Shown piece by piece: positions 7,271-16,610 of a stretch of 45,067 bases of DNA (positions within the stretch are counted from its first letter, which is position 1; every line of letters begins with the position of its first letter). Source of the stretch: JALZAQ01 sp038253885. Its GTDB lineage: Bacteria > Gemmatimonadota > Gemmatimonadetes > Gemmatimonadales > Gemmatimonadaceae. Location: assembly GCA_038253885.1 (NCBI GenBank), contig JBBSGP010000028.1:1-45067 (forward strand), given 5' to 3'. A program made the position numbers and the translations under genes. The notes under the pieces were generated by a model that did not search any database, was not told the DNA's origin, and saw only the letters and a program-made list of their open reading frames with translations.

Positions 7271-8284
7271 TTAGCCCGCCATCGGTGGCGTCGGACCGGC
7301 CGCCTGAAGCGCCGTGATCGCGGCCACATTGATAATGTCATCGGATGACGCGCCGCGCGAGAGATCGCTGCACGGCCGCGCCAGTCCCTGAAGGATGGGA
7401 CCGATCGCGGAACAGCGCGCGAGTCGCTCCACCAGCTTGTAGGCAATGTTTCCCGCGTCCAGTGACGGGAAAACGAGGATGTTTGCTCGGCCCGCTACCG
7501 CGCTGTCCGTCACTTTCCGTCGAGCGACATCCGGGATCAGCGCCGCGTCTCCTTGCAATTCTCCGTCCACCAGCAGATCCGGGGCGCGGCGGCGGAGCAG
7601 GTCGACTGCGCCCCGCACCCGGTCCGGCGACGAGCCCGACCCGCTGCCGTGGGTGCTGAAGGATAACATGCCGACGCGTGGCTCGTCGCCGACGATGCGG
7701 CGGCGATCCACGGCAGTGGCGAGCGCGATGTCAGCGAGCTGTTCGATCGTCGGCTCCGGAATCACGGCGCAGTCGGTGAACGTGAGCACTTCGGGCAGCT
7801 CGCCCCGAAAGGCGCCTACCTGCATGTAGAACGCGCTGGAAACGGTGGTGACGCCGGGCGCCGGCCCCACCGACCAGAGCGCCGCCCGTAACACATCCGC
7901 CGTGGTGTGCACGGCTCCCGCCACGCACCCGTCGGCTTCGAGCGCCGCCACCAGTCCATCGGCGAACCAGAGGGGGTCGGCGGCCAAGGTGACAGCTCGC
8001 TCACGTGACAATGCCTCCCTCCGGTCGCGCCGGCGCTCCCACAGGCGGTTCGCGACCAACTCCCTGCGGGGATCGGAGCTGGGATCGACGATCTCCGCCC
8101 CGGTGTTCCGGGCGGCGCCATGGGTCGAGGGCGCGGACGGGTCGAGGAGCAGGACAGGCTCGAGAATGCGCTCCGCGACGAGGCAGCGAACGGCGGCGAG
8201 GGTTCGCTCATCCGTGCTTTCCGGAAAGAGGATCCGTCGCCGCGATCGGGCGGCCCGCTCCCGCAGCTCGCGAGCCCAGCTCAC
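7271..8284 (-). CDS. pta: Phosphate acetyltransferase (PTA_PTB family)
   Basis: Catalyses acetyl-CoA + phosphate to acetyl phosphate + CoA. The 337 residues correspond to the catalytic PTA_PTB domain only, without the long N-terminal regulatory domains of E. coli Pta. Family features are 'RILFPESTDERTL' at the N-terminus, 'FTDCAVIPEPT', 'VGMLSFSTHGSG', 'VDGELQGDAAL' and 'ANILVFPSLDAGNIAYKL' near the end. GTG 8284 overlaps the coaD stop (GTGA), so translation is likely coupled. Acetate kinase is not nearby. A phosphobutyryltransferase activity is a less likely alternative. Confidence 0.88.
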   Translation of the reverse strand: MSWARELRERAARSRRRILFPESTDERTLAAVRCLVAERILEPVLLLDPSAPSTHGAARNTGAEIVDPSSDPRRELVANRLWERRRDRREALSRERAVTLAADPLWFADGLVAALEADGCVAGAVHTTADVLRAALWSVGPAPGVTTVSSAFYMQVGAFRGELPEVLTFTDCAVIPEPTIEQLADIALATAVDRRRIVGDEPRVGMLSFSTHGSGSGSSPDRVRGAVDLLRRRAPDLLVDGELQGDAALIPDVARRKVTDSAVAGRANILVFPSLDAGNIAYKLVERLARCSAIGPILQGLARPCSDLSRGASSDDIINVAAITALQAAGPTPPMAG

Positions 8285-8766
8285 GGCGGGCCGAAGCGCG
8301 CCCGTATTGCCCGCTCCACCACCGGATGCACGAGATCCGCCGTGACGCCGCCGAAGCGCCCGACCTCGCGGACGATGCTCGAGCTCACGTACGTCAGGTC
8401 GATCGACGGCACCATGAACAGTGTCTCAAGCTCCGGATACAGGTGCCGGTTCATCAACGCCATCTGATACTCGTACTCGAAGTCACTCACCGCGCGAAGC
8501 CCTCGGATCGAGATCGTTGCGCCGAGCCGCCGCGCAAAGTCCACCAGCAATCCGTCGAACTGCAGCACTTCCAGCCGTGGCTCCTCGTTGACCGACTCGC
8601 GGATGAACCGCATCCGCTCCTCCACCGAGAACAGCGGCTGCTTGGCGACGTTGGTCGCCACCGCCACCACGAGCCGGTCCACGAAGGTGAGGCTCCGTCG
8701 GATCAGGTCTTCGTGACCGCGCGTCACGGGATCGAAGCTGCCGGCGTACATCGCGATCTTGGCCAT
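8281..8766 (-). CDS. coaD: Phosphopantetheine adenylyltransferase
   Basis: Transfers AMP from ATP to 4'-phosphopantetheine, the penultimate step of coenzyme A synthesis. The 161-residue length is typical. 'YAGSFDPVTRGHEDLI' carries the nucleotidyltransferase (T/H)xGH motif, 'IRGLRAVSDFEYEYQMALMN' spans the substrate site, and 'YVSSSIVREV' is the ISSTxVR-type ATP motif. ATG 8766 gives the family's usual N-terminus 'MAKIAMYAGSFDP'. The upstream extension of the frame lies in rsmD and is rejected. rsmD-coaD is a very common bacterial gene pair. Confidence 0.95.
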   Translation of the reverse strand: MAKIAMYAGSFDPVTRGHEDLIRRSLTFVDRLVVAVATNVAKQPLFSVEERMRFIRESVNEEPRLEVLQFDGLLVDFARRLGATISIRGLRAVSDFEYEYQMALMNRHLYPELETLFMVPSIDLTYVSSSIVREVGRFGGVTADLVHPVVERAIRARFGPP

Positions 8767-8800
8767 GGCGAGAAGGGGTCCGTGAGAAGGTCCGGCGCGC

Positions 8801-9343
8801 TCAGGAAATATGCCGCTGGTGTAGGTCCGGGACACGATAGAACGTGATGGCGGTATCGCCATATCGGCGAACGTCACCGCCTTCGGGAAGAAGCTCTCGC
8901 GCTTCGTGCTCGATGCCGATCTGGTTGGCGAATGGCACGGCCAGCCAACGCTCCGCGACCCGGCTCGCGAGACCGAGGCGGTAGGGCGGATCCGCGAACG
9001 CAATATCGTACGACGATGCCGCCAGCCGTTCAATGAATCGCAGGGCGTCCCCGCGATGAATGACGGCGGCATCGCCCGCGGCCAGCGCCGCGGCATTCCC
9101 TCTCAGCGCGATCAGAGATCGAGAGTCGATCTCGATGAAATCGACGCGACGCGCACCCCGGGACAGAGCCTCGAAGCCGAGCGCTCCCGATCCGGCAAAC
9201 AGATCCAGCACCGCAGCGCCGTCGAGTGCTCCCTGGACGATGCTCATCCAGGCCTCGCGCACCCTGTCCGCGGTCGGACGCACACGTTTGCCGGCCGGCG
9301 CCCGGATCGTCCGGCCTCGCCAGCGCCCGGCGACGATCCTCAC
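8801..9343 (-). CDS. rsmD: 16S rRNA (guanine966-N2)-methyltransferase RsmD
   Basis: A 180-residue SAM-dependent methyltransferase modifying G966 of 16S rRNA. It has the family N-terminus 'MRIVAGRWRGRTI', 'RPTADRVREAWMSI', SAM motif 'VLDLFAGSGALGFEALSRGA' and the catalytic 'FADPPY' (NPPY class). The start is GTG 9343, 3 nt after the recJ stop. It is followed by coaD after 34 nt. Confidence 0.95.
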   Translation of the reverse strand: MRIVAGRWRGRTIRAPAGKRVRPTADRVREAWMSIVQGALDGAAVLDLFAGSGALGFEALSRGARRVDFIEIDSRSLIALRGNAAALAAGDAAVIHRGDALRFIERLAASSYDIAFADPPYRLGLASRVAERWLAVPFANQIGIEHEARELLPEGGDVRRYGDTAITFYRVPDLHQRHIS

Positions 9344-9346
9344 TCG

Positions 9347-11143
9347 TCAGCGACGGAGATCGGCAAGCCTCGCCTGCAGACGCTGCTCGCCATTCCACTC
9401 GTCGGTCTCCAGCCGAAACGCGACGTCGAGGACGCTCGAGGAATCCAGCTCCGCGGCGCGGGCTCCGAGACCGAACCCGATGGCGTCGAGCTCCGCCACC
9501 CCCCCCGCCGGTCCCGCGTCTGACGCCAGCCGGAGCTTGAGATGCCCCGGGCCGACGACGCGGGGTGCACCGACCAGCCTCACGCCGCGCGCGACCAGCA
9601 CCGGCGTGGCGTTCCCGACCCCGAACGGCTCGAAGTGGCGCAGCAGCTTTTCCAGCTCCGCGGTCGCGAGAGACAGAGGCAGCTCGAGATCCACCCGGAT
9701 GCTTCCCACCAGGTCCTCGGCGGTGAGCGATCGACGCGCGACGGCGTTGAAGCGCTCAGCCAGCGCCTCGACATTGCTCCGGGCAATCGACACGCCCGCG
9801 GCCGCGCGATGCCCTCCGAAGCGGGTCATGAGGTCCCGACATTCGGAGAGCCCCGCGTGCAGGTCGAAGGCCGGGATCGAGCGCGCCGAGCCTCTCCCCT
9901 CTTCACCGGCCAGGGCGATCAGAACCACCGGCCGATTGATCTCTTCGACCAAGCGCGACGCGACAATGCCTACGACGCCCGCATGCCACCCCTCCCCCGC
10001 CAGCACAACCCCGTAGGTGGAATCGAGGTCGAGCTTGTCGAGCAGGCGCCGCGCCTGGACCAATGTCTCTCGGTCGATCTCCTGCCGGCGGCGATTCATC
10101 TCCTCCAGCTCCCGAGCGATCACGTTGGCCTCGTGCTCATCCTCGGTGCACAGCAGCTGAACGCCGCGGAGCCCGTGCCCGAGCCGCCCGACCGCGTTGA
10201 GCCGAGGTGCCAGCACGAATCCTATCCGGCCAGCGGTGATGGGTCGTCCTTCGAGCCCGGCCGCCCGGATGAGCGCTCGCAGTCCGACATTGCTGGTCTG
10301 CTGGAGTACCCGTAGACCGTAACGCGCCATCACCCGATTCTCGCCCCGCAATGGTGCGATGTCCGCCACGGTTGCGAACGCGACAAGATCGAGCATGCGG
10401 TAAACCGGCGACTCGTCGGCGCCCAACGCCTGGGTGAGCGCGAGAGCGAGCTTGAACGCGATCCCGACGGCGGCGAGATCCTTGTCTGGGTACGGGCAAC
10501 CGGGGCGCCGCGGGTTGAGCACAGCGATGCACTCCGGCAGCGGTCCTGCCGGCAAGTGATGGTCCGTGATGATGACATCGACCCCGGCCGCACACGCCGC
10601 CTTCACCGCATCGACCGCTCCGGTGCCGCAATCGCAGCTGACGACGACCCGCGCCTCCATCGCGACGGCGGCCAGCACCCCCGCCGGTCCGAAGTCGTAG
10701 CCATCCTCCAGCCGGCGCGGGATGAACGGTTCGGCATGGCCGCCGAGAGCGCGGATGGTTCGCAGCAACAGCGTGGTGGAGCACATGCCATCCACGTCAT
10801 AATCGCCGTGGATCATGATGAGCTCCCGAGAGCGGATCGCGCGGGTCAGCCTCTCCACCGCCCGATCCATGTCGAGCATCGACGCCGCCGCGTGGAGATG
10901 ATCGAGCCGCGGCCGCAGATAGCGTTTGGCCGGCTCCACGCTCTCGTATCCGCGTTGGACGAGCAGCCGGCAGATCGGCTCAGGAAGATGGAGCTCGGCA
11001 GCCAGTGCGGCGACGGCGATCGGATCCGGAGCCTGCGGGAAGACCCAGCGCTGGCCGCCAGGGGGGCGAGACGCGACGGGCGTCGCCGAGGAGGTGACGG
11101 AGGATTCGGTGGGAGAGGTTGCTGCCTGCGTAACGGAGGTCAC
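9347..11143 (-). CDS. recJ: Single-stranded-DNA-specific 5'-3' exonuclease RecJ
   Basis: A 598-residue DHH-family nuclease acting in recombination, mismatch and base-excision repair. DHH motifs include 'HGDYDVDGMCST' and 'ITDHHLPAGPLPE'. The DHHA1 part has 'GEGWHAGVVGIVASRL' and 'RFGGHRAAAGVS', and an OB-like domain fills the C-terminal third ('FEPFGVGNATPVL'). The first 30 residues are Ser/Thr/Pro-rich and not conserved. GTG 11143 is the only candidate start upstream of 'RWVFPQAPDP', but it has no ribosome site. It lies downstream of the zinc-ribbon gene and upstream of rsmD. Confidence 0.95.
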   Translation of the reverse strand: MTSVTQAATSPTESSVTSSATPVASRPPGGQRWVFPQAPDPIAVAALAAELHLPEPICRLLVQRGYESVEPAKRYLRPRLDHLHAAASMLDMDRAVERLTRAIRSRELIMIHGDYDVDGMCSTTLLLRTIRALGGHAEPFIPRRLEDGYDFGPAGVLAAVAMEARVVVSCDCGTGAVDAVKAACAAGVDVIITDHHLPAGPLPECIAVLNPRRPGCPYPDKDLAAVGIAFKLALALTQALGADESPVYRMLDLVAFATVADIAPLRGENRVMARYGLRVLQQTSNVGLRALIRAAGLEGRPITAGRIGFVLAPRLNAVGRLGHGLRGVQLLCTEDEHEANVIARELEEMNRRRQEIDRETLVQARRLLDKLDLDSTYGVVLAGEGWHAGVVGIVASRLVEEINRPVVLIALAGEEGRGSARSIPAFDLHAGLSECRDLMTRFGGHRAAAGVSIARSNVEALAERFNAVARRSLTAEDLVGSIRVDLELPLSLATAELEKLLRHFEPFGVGNATPVLVARGVRLVGAPRVVGPGHLKLRLASDAGPAGGVAELDAIGFGLGARAAELDSSSVLDVAFRLETDEWNGEQRLQARLADLRR

Positions 11144-11181
11144 AGGGGAAAGCTAGAAGTGAGGGCGGCGACCAACAAGCA

Positions 11182-11886
11182 TCATCCCGCTGCGTACAGA
11201 AGCACGCCGCACCCTTCGCAGACATCGATCGCGCGGCCGGCGGCGATGACGTTGCGGCGCTGGAGCGGGATCGCGGTATTACACCGGCCGCAGGCCATCC
11301 CGCGGAGGGGATAGAGCGCTCCACCCTGATCGCGCCCGCGTATTCGCTCGTACTTGGAGAGGACCTGCTTGGAGACGCGCCGGGCGGTGTCATCTCGCTT
11401 GCTCTGCGCCTCACCGAGCTCCCCCTCGAGGAGCGCGCGCTCCGCCGCGATCTCGTCCCGCGCCGCCTGCTGCGTCTCCCCCAGCAACTCGAGATTCATC
11501 TCGTGCTCGTGGACGGCGTGCCTCAGCTCGCCGAGTCGCGTCGTCATGGAATGGAGGTCACTCTCCTCCTGCGCGAGAACCTTGCGCGTCATCTCGATCT
11601 GGAGCATGGCGGCCGTGGCTTCCTTCGGCTTTCTGACCTGGTCGAGCTGCGCCAGATGGTGGTCCTGCAGCTGCTTGTGCTGCTGGACCTTGCCCTCCAG
11701 CTCGCGCCGGCGCTTCTCCTCCGCTTCGACTGCCGCCCGTGCTCGCTCGAGCAATTGGGCCACGGCGTCGCGCTCGCGCACGAGGCTCTGCTCTCGCGCT
11801 TCCAGGGTGCGCACGCGCGACTTGAGGCCACCCACCACTTCATCCTCCTGCTGCAGCACCAACAACGCCTCGAGATCCGAGTTCAC
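11182..11886 (-). CDS. Coiled-coil protein with C-terminal C4 zinc ribbon (CdsZ/DUF164 type)
   Basis: A 234-residue cytoplasmic protein. Residues about 5-185 are predicted coiled coil (heptads rich in Leu, Glu, Arg). The end carries a zinc ribbon, 'CGRC' and 'CEGC' separated by about 24 residues, followed by 'GVLLYAAG'. This is the CT398/CdsZ (DUF164) architecture. Members are widespread and have been linked to sigma-54 or secretion chaperoning in some species, but a general function is not settled. GTG 11886 has a GGAGG 4-5 nt upstream. It sits between dnaG (29 nt) and recJ (38 nt). Confidence 0.85.
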   Translation of the reverse strand: MNSDLEALLVLQQEDEVVGGLKSRVRTLEAREQSLVRERDAVAQLLERARAAVEAEEKRRRELEGKVQQHKQLQDHHLAQLDQVRKPKEATAAMLQIEMTRKVLAQEESDLHSMTTRLGELRHAVHEHEMNLELLGETQQAARDEIAAERALLEGELGEAQSKRDDTARRVSKQVLSKYERIRGRDQGGALYPLRGMACGRCNTAIPLQRRNVIAAGRAIDVCEGCGVLLYAAG

Positions 11887-11915
11887 GCCCCCTCCGTTTG
11901 AGATGCCATCACGTG

Positions 11916-13781
11916 TTACCTGCGGGATTTGCCATAGTGGCTGAATCCCGCACCGTCGAGTGCCCTGATCTCCCGCATGAGCTCCATCTTGCGTCGCGTG
12001 AGCTTGTCCTTTTCTCCACTGTCGGCGATGGAGATCGTGCGATCGATCTCCGACATCTCGCCCTTGATCGCGCGTACCCGGAGCTGCGACAGGCTACCGT
12101 CCTCCGTCTTGCGCGCGTGGGCCAGTGCCTCCGGCTCCCCCAACAGGTCCTGCACGACCGCCGCCGCATCATCGGAGAGAGAGGCGCTGAGAGCTTCCGC
12201 GTCGGTTGCCGGATCGAGCAGAAGAGCCTCGAAGATCTCGCGGTACACCGGATCGTGGAACTCGTCGATGCCGATCCGCTCCCCGATGCGCTCTATCCGC
12301 CCCCGGTCGAAGAGCATGACCCTCACCAGCTCTCGCTCGGCCGCGCCCCCGGCGATCTGGGCACGGCGGCGCTCGCGCTGCCGCCGCTCGGCGGTGCGAA
12401 GCTCGAGCTGGCGGGCCGGTGATTCCCGATCCGTCTCCGTCGCGATCACCCGTCTCGCCGATGGCTCGGGTATCGGACCGGCGGCACCACGCTGCTTGCG
12501 TGGTCCTTGCTCGATCTCTCGGAGTAGCGTGTCGCGGCTCACGCCGGCGGCTTCGACGGCGCGCGCGACATAGATATCGCGCGTGAGGGGATCCGCGGTC
12601 GCCCGCAAGGTTGGCAATAGCCGGTCCAACGCGCGCCGCTTTCTCTGCAGATCTGCGAACCATCCCCCCCGCTCGAGGAGCTGGACCTTCCGATCGAAGA
12701 CGTCGATCGCCTGGGCGAGCTGTGCCGTCAGCCCTTCCGCACCGTGCCGATCGACAAAGCTGTCCGGGTCCTCACCGTCCGGAAGCGTCACCACCTGCAC
12801 GGCGATGCCGTGTCGTAGCAGCTCGTCGCCCGCTCGGAAGGTTGCCCGAAGTCCCGCCTGGTCGCTGTCATACAGGAGGCAGGCCGTCTTGGCGAAGCGT
12901 TGGAGGAGCTGGGCCTGGTGTTCCGTGAGCGCCGTACCCAATGGCGCAACGACGGCGTCTACGCCAGCAGACACCAGGCGCAGAGCATCGAAATATCCTT
13001 CGACGATCAGCACTCGCTCGTCCCGACGGATGGCGTGCTTCGCCCAGTTCAACCCGTAGAGCAGCCGTCCCTTGTTGAAGACCGGCGACTCGGCCGAGTT
13101 GAGATACTTGGGCTCACCCGGTCCGAGGAGCCTGCCACCGAAGCCGACCGGATGCCCCGACGCATCGAAGATCGGAAAGATCAGTCGGTTGCGGAATCGC
13201 GGTCGAAGCTCCTGTGTATCCTCCCGTCGCACGAGGAGGCCGGCCTCGAGGAGCCGCTCGTCGTCATACCCGAGCGCCAGCAGTGACGTCCGGAGGGCCA
13301 CCGAATCCCGCGACGCGTAACCGATCTGGAAGTGATCGGCCGCCTCTCGGGTCACGCGCCGCAGCGCCAGATAGTCGCGCGCGGGGCGGCCGCCATCCTC
13401 TTCCAGCAGCATCCGCTGGAAGAACTCGCCGGCGGCCGCATTCACTTCCCAGAAGGGCTCTCTCGGATCCGGTCCCTCGCGGCGTGTATCCACCTCGCGG
13501 ACCTCGATCCCGGATTTCTCACCTACGAGCTTCACCGCGCTCGGCCAGTCCATTCCGAGCCGCTTCTGGAGAAAGGTGAAGACGTCGCCGCTCTCCTTGC
13601 ACACGAAGCAGTGGTAGATCCCCTTCCCCGGCGTCACGGAGAAATTCCGGTGGGTGCCCTGATGGAACGGGCACGGTCCGCGAAAGCTGGCGCCGCTCCG
13701 CTTGAGATTCACATGCTCGCCGATGATCGCGACGATGTCGGCGGACTCGCGTACGCGCTCGACGACGTCATCAGGGATCAT
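11916..13781 (-). CDS. dnaG: DNA primase DnaG
   Basis: Synthesises RNA primers at the replication fork. The 621 residues include a CHC2 zinc-binding domain ('CPFHQGTH', then 'HCFVCKESGDVFTFLQ') and a TOPRIM core with 'LIVEGYFDAL' and 'LLYDSDQAG'. A C-terminal helical domain that would bind DnaB helicase follows a basic, Arg-rich linker. I chose ATG 13781 ('MIPDDVVERVRESADI'), the family's normal N-terminus; the upstream extension overlaps mutS2. It follows mutS2 by 2 nt. The rpsU gene lies three genes upstream, an expanded version of the classic rpsU-dnaG arrangement, but rpoD is not downstream. Confidence 0.96.
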   Translation of the reverse strand: MIPDDVVERVRESADIVAIIGEHVNLKRSGASFRGPCPFHQGTHRNFSVTPGKGIYHCFVCKESGDVFTFLQKRLGMDWPSAVKLVGEKSGIEVREVDTRREGPDPREPFWEVNAAAGEFFQRMLLEEDGGRPARDYLALRRVTREAADHFQIGYASRDSVALRTSLLALGYDDERLLEAGLLVRREDTQELRPRFRNRLIFPIFDASGHPVGFGGRLLGPGEPKYLNSAESPVFNKGRLLYGLNWAKHAIRRDERVLIVEGYFDALRLVSAGVDAVVAPLGTALTEHQAQLLQRFAKTACLLYDSDQAGLRATFRAGDELLRHGIAVQVVTLPDGEDPDSFVDRHGAEGLTAQLAQAIDVFDRKVQLLERGGWFADLQRKRRALDRLLPTLRATADPLTRDIYVARAVEAAGVSRDTLLREIEQGPRKQRGAAGPIPEPSARRVIATETDRESPARQLELRTAERRQRERRRAQIAGGAAERELVRVMLFDRGRIERIGERIGIDEFHDPVYREIFEALLLDPATDAEALSASLSDDAAAVVQDLLGEPEALAHARKTEDGSLSQLRVRAIKGEMSEIDRTISIADSGEKDKLTRRKMELMREIRALDGAGFSHYGKSRR

Positions 13782-13783
13782 CG

Positions 13784-16159
13784 TCAGCCCAGCTCCGCCA
13801 CGGTGACGCCGGCGCCACCCTCGTTCCACGCTCCCCAGCGAAAGCCCCGCACGCGAGCGTCGCCGCGCAGCATCTCGCCCACACGATCGCGCAGGGCGCC
13901 TGTGCCCTTTCCGTGAATGATCCGGATGCTCTTGATGTCGCTGCGGATCGCTGAGTCGATGGCGCTCAACAGTGAACGCTCCATCTCCTCGACGCGAAGG
14001 CCTCGGACGTCGATCTCGGACGCCGCGACCTCTTCCGGGAGGCTGCCGACCAGGTGGACGCCTCTGTCCGTCGTCCCGGTGCGTTCCGCGCTCCGCCGTA
14101 GAGTGGCCGAGGGGACGGTGAGCTTCATCGCGCCCACCATCACGACAGCGTCCTTGCCGCGCAGCTCCACCAGTTGGCCGGGCCGGCCGCCCAGAGTCTC
14201 GACCTCGACGATGGCGCCGGGCTCGATCGGGCCGGGCGACGGCGACTCCGCCGGCGTCCCGCCGAGCTCCGCCTCGATGCGCTCCAGGCTCTGTCCCTGC
14301 TCGGAAGCCAACTGCTCGACCCGCCGCCGTGCCTCTCGAATTCGGTCGTCGCTTGCATCCTGCTTCAGCGAAGCGATGATGGAGTCCACCTCCGATCGCG
14401 CGTCGAGCAGGAAGCGACGCGTGTCCTGCCTGGCGCGCCGCTCCAGCGACCGGTCCGCGTCCCGCGCCCGGCGCTCGCGCTCCGTGACCTGCTCGAGACG
14501 CGATGAGAGATCAGAGCGCTCCTTCTCGGCGTCCTTCTCGAGCGCCTCCAGCTCGGCGTCCCGGCGCTCCAGGTCCGACAGCAGTGCGGCCAGATCACGC
14601 TCCCCATGCGGCAATCTCTCCTCGGCGCGATCGAGCACTCGCGGGTCGAGTCGAAGCCGGCGCGCGATGCTCAGCCCATAGGATCGTCCGGGAATCCCCT
14701 TGATCAGCCGATAGGTGGGCTCGAGAGCCACCTCATCGAACTGTAACGAGGCGTTGACGACCCCGGCGTTCTCCGTCGCCAGGAGCTTGAGCGCGCCGAG
14801 ATGGGTGGTCGCGATCGTGAGCGTGCCGCGTTGGGTGAGCTCCTCCAGTATCGCTCCCCCGAGCGCGGCACCTTCGGCCGGGTCAGTGCCGGAGCCGAGC
14901 TCGTCGATGAGCACGAGCGAGGCCGGTGTCGCGCGATCGAGAATCTCTCCCAGGTTGCGGAGGTGCGCGCTGAACGTGGAGAGGCTGGCCTGGATCGATT
15001 GCTCGTCGCCGATGTCGGCGAATACATCGTCCACCACCACGACTCTGCTGCGCGGCGCGACAGGAACAGGGATGCCGCTCTGAGCCATCGCCGACAGCAG
15101 GCCGAGCGCTTTGAGAAGCACCGTTTTCCCACCGGTGTTGGGCCCGGACAGCAGGAGCGTGCGCTCCCCAGGATGCATCTCCAGGTCGAACGGGATGACG
15201 GTCCCTCCGCGAGCGAGTAGCAACGGGTGCCGGCCGGCGACGATCGTGAAGCCGCTCGCGGCGTCGGAGAGCTCTACCGACGCGCACTGAAACTCTCCGG
15301 CGAATCGGGCGCGCGCGTACAGGGAATCCAGAGCCGTGAGCACTTCGAGGGAGCCCACCAGCCCCTCTTGCAGGGGACGGACGCGATCGGTCAGCTCGAG
15401 CAGGATGCGATCGATCTCTCGAATCTCGTCGGCCTCCAGCTCGCGAATCCGATTTCCGAACTCGATCGCCGCTGGCGGCTCGACGAAGATCGTGCCTCGC
15501 GTGGCGGATTCGTCGTGCACGATGCCCCCGACCGCGCTCCTTCCTTCCCGGCGCACCGGGATGACGTAGCGGCCATTGCGAACGGTGACGGACATGTCGG
15601 CCACCCGCTGATGGGCGTCGAGCTTGGCCATCAGGCGCTCGAGCAGCTGTATCAGCTCGGCCTGCGAGCCCCGAAGCTCTCGCCGGATGCGGCGGAGGAG
15701 GGGCGACGCCGAGTCACGAATGGAAGCGTCCGGGTCCACGGCACGGTCGATCGCGGCCTCGGCGTCCGGCTCGCCGACCAGGCGGACGCGAAAGGACTCC
15801 AGAGTCGCGAGTGCGAGCGCCGGACGGGAAGGATCGCGAAGAGCGTCTCGAGCGACCCGTGACGAGCGCAGCAGCGTGGCCGCGTCCAGCAGCTCGCGTG
15901 GTGAGAGGATGCTTCCGATTGCGCGCAGGCGCGTGAGCGCGGCGGCCAGGTCGGGTATCGGCGGAGCGGGCCAGCCCGGTTCGCTTTCGGCGATCGCGCG
16001 CATGGCGGCGACGCGGCTATGCTCGCTCTCGATCCAGGAGCGATCTGCCACGGGCGTCAGGGAACGAACTCGGTCGGTCCCGGCGGCCGTCGACGCGCGG
16101 TCGGCCACGAGCGCCAGGACCTGCGGAAACTCGATGACGCCCAGCGCGTGGGAGTTCAT
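13784..16159 (-). CDS. mutS2: Endonuclease MutS2
   Basis: A 791-residue MutS-family ATPase with a C-terminal Smr nuclease domain. The Walker A is 'LLSGPNTGGKTVLLKALGL', the Walker B region 'LVLIDELGSGTDPAEGAAL', and a long coiled coil spans about 490-600. The Smr domain at the end shows 'IDVRGLRVEEME' and 'IIHGKGTGALRDRV'. The family suppresses homologous recombination, and recent work ties it to rescue of collided ribosomes. Its place next to rpsU and yqeY fits either role. ATG 16159 has AGGGGTGA upstream; the longer frame runs into yqeY. It ends 2 nt before the dnaG start. Confidence 0.95.
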   Translation of the reverse strand: MNSHALGVIEFPQVLALVADRASTAAGTDRVRSLTPVADRSWIESEHSRVAAMRAIAESEPGWPAPPIPDLAAALTRLRAIGSILSPRELLDAATLLRSSRVARDALRDPSRPALALATLESFRVRLVGEPDAEAAIDRAVDPDASIRDSASPLLRRIRRELRGSQAELIQLLERLMAKLDAHQRVADMSVTVRNGRYVIPVRREGRSAVGGIVHDESATRGTIFVEPPAAIEFGNRIRELEADEIREIDRILLELTDRVRPLQEGLVGSLEVLTALDSLYARARFAGEFQCASVELSDAASGFTIVAGRHPLLLARGGTVIPFDLEMHPGERTLLLSGPNTGGKTVLLKALGLLSAMAQSGIPVPVAPRSRVVVVDDVFADIGDEQSIQASLSTFSAHLRNLGEILDRATPASLVLIDELGSGTDPAEGAALGGAILEELTQRGTLTIATTHLGALKLLATENAGVVNASLQFDEVALEPTYRLIKGIPGRSYGLSIARRLRLDPRVLDRAEERLPHGERDLAALLSDLERRDAELEALEKDAEKERSDLSSRLEQVTERERRARDADRSLERRARQDTRRFLLDARSEVDSIIASLKQDASDDRIREARRRVEQLASEQGQSLERIEAELGGTPAESPSPGPIEPGAIVEVETLGGRPGQLVELRGKDAVVMVGAMKLTVPSATLRRSAERTGTTDRGVHLVGSLPEEVAASEIDVRGLRVEEMERSLLSAIDSAIRSDIKSIRIIHGKGTGALRDRVGEMLRGDARVRGFRWGAWNEGGAGVTVAELG

Positions 16160-16166
16160 GCTTGGT

Positions 16167-16610
16167 TCACCCCTGCTTGCCGAGCTCCTCACGCGCGATC
16201 GCGTTGATCCGGCTTCCATCGGCGCGGCCCTTGAACTGCGGCAGGACCTTTCCCATCACGGCGCCGATCGCTCGCGCGCCTCCCGCGATGGCACTCCGGA
16301 CGGCATCGCGGAGCTCATCGTCGCCCACCTGAGCCGGGAGATAGCTCTCGAGAGCGCGGAGCTCGCTGCGCTCCTTGTCCACGAGATCCTGGCGGCCTCC
16401 CTTCTCGTACGCCTCGATCGACTCGCGCCGGCGCTTGATCGCCTTGCGAAAGACGTCCTGCACGTCGTCATCGGTGAGCTCGCGTCGGAGCTCGATCTTC
16501 CTGTTCCTGGCCTCGCTGAGCACCGTGCCCAGGAGGAGCGTTCCCGGCTTGTCCTGCGACTTGCGTGCGGAGTTCAGATCGTTCTGGAGTCGCGTGAACA
16601 GGTCGGACAC
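16167..16610 (-). CDS. GatB/YqeY domain-containing protein
   Basis: A 147-residue YqeY-family protein, all helical, related to the tRNA-binding tail domain of GatB. Typical segments are 'LFTRLQNDLNSARKSQD', 'RRESIEAYEKGGRQDLVDKE' and the C-terminal 'GAVMGKVLPQFKGRADGS'. The precise role is unknown; a tRNA-related function is usually assumed. GTG 16610 directly follows the rpsU stop (TAAGTG), so translation is probably coupled. The rpsU-yqeY pairing is found in many bacteria. Confidence 0.92.
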   Translation of the reverse strand: MSDLFTRLQNDLNSARKSQDKPGTLLLGTVLSEARNRKIELRRELTDDDVQDVFRKAIKRRRESIEAYEKGGRQDLVDKERSELRALESYLPAQVGDDELRDAVRSAIAGGARAIGAVMGKVLPQFKGRADGSRINAIAREELGKQG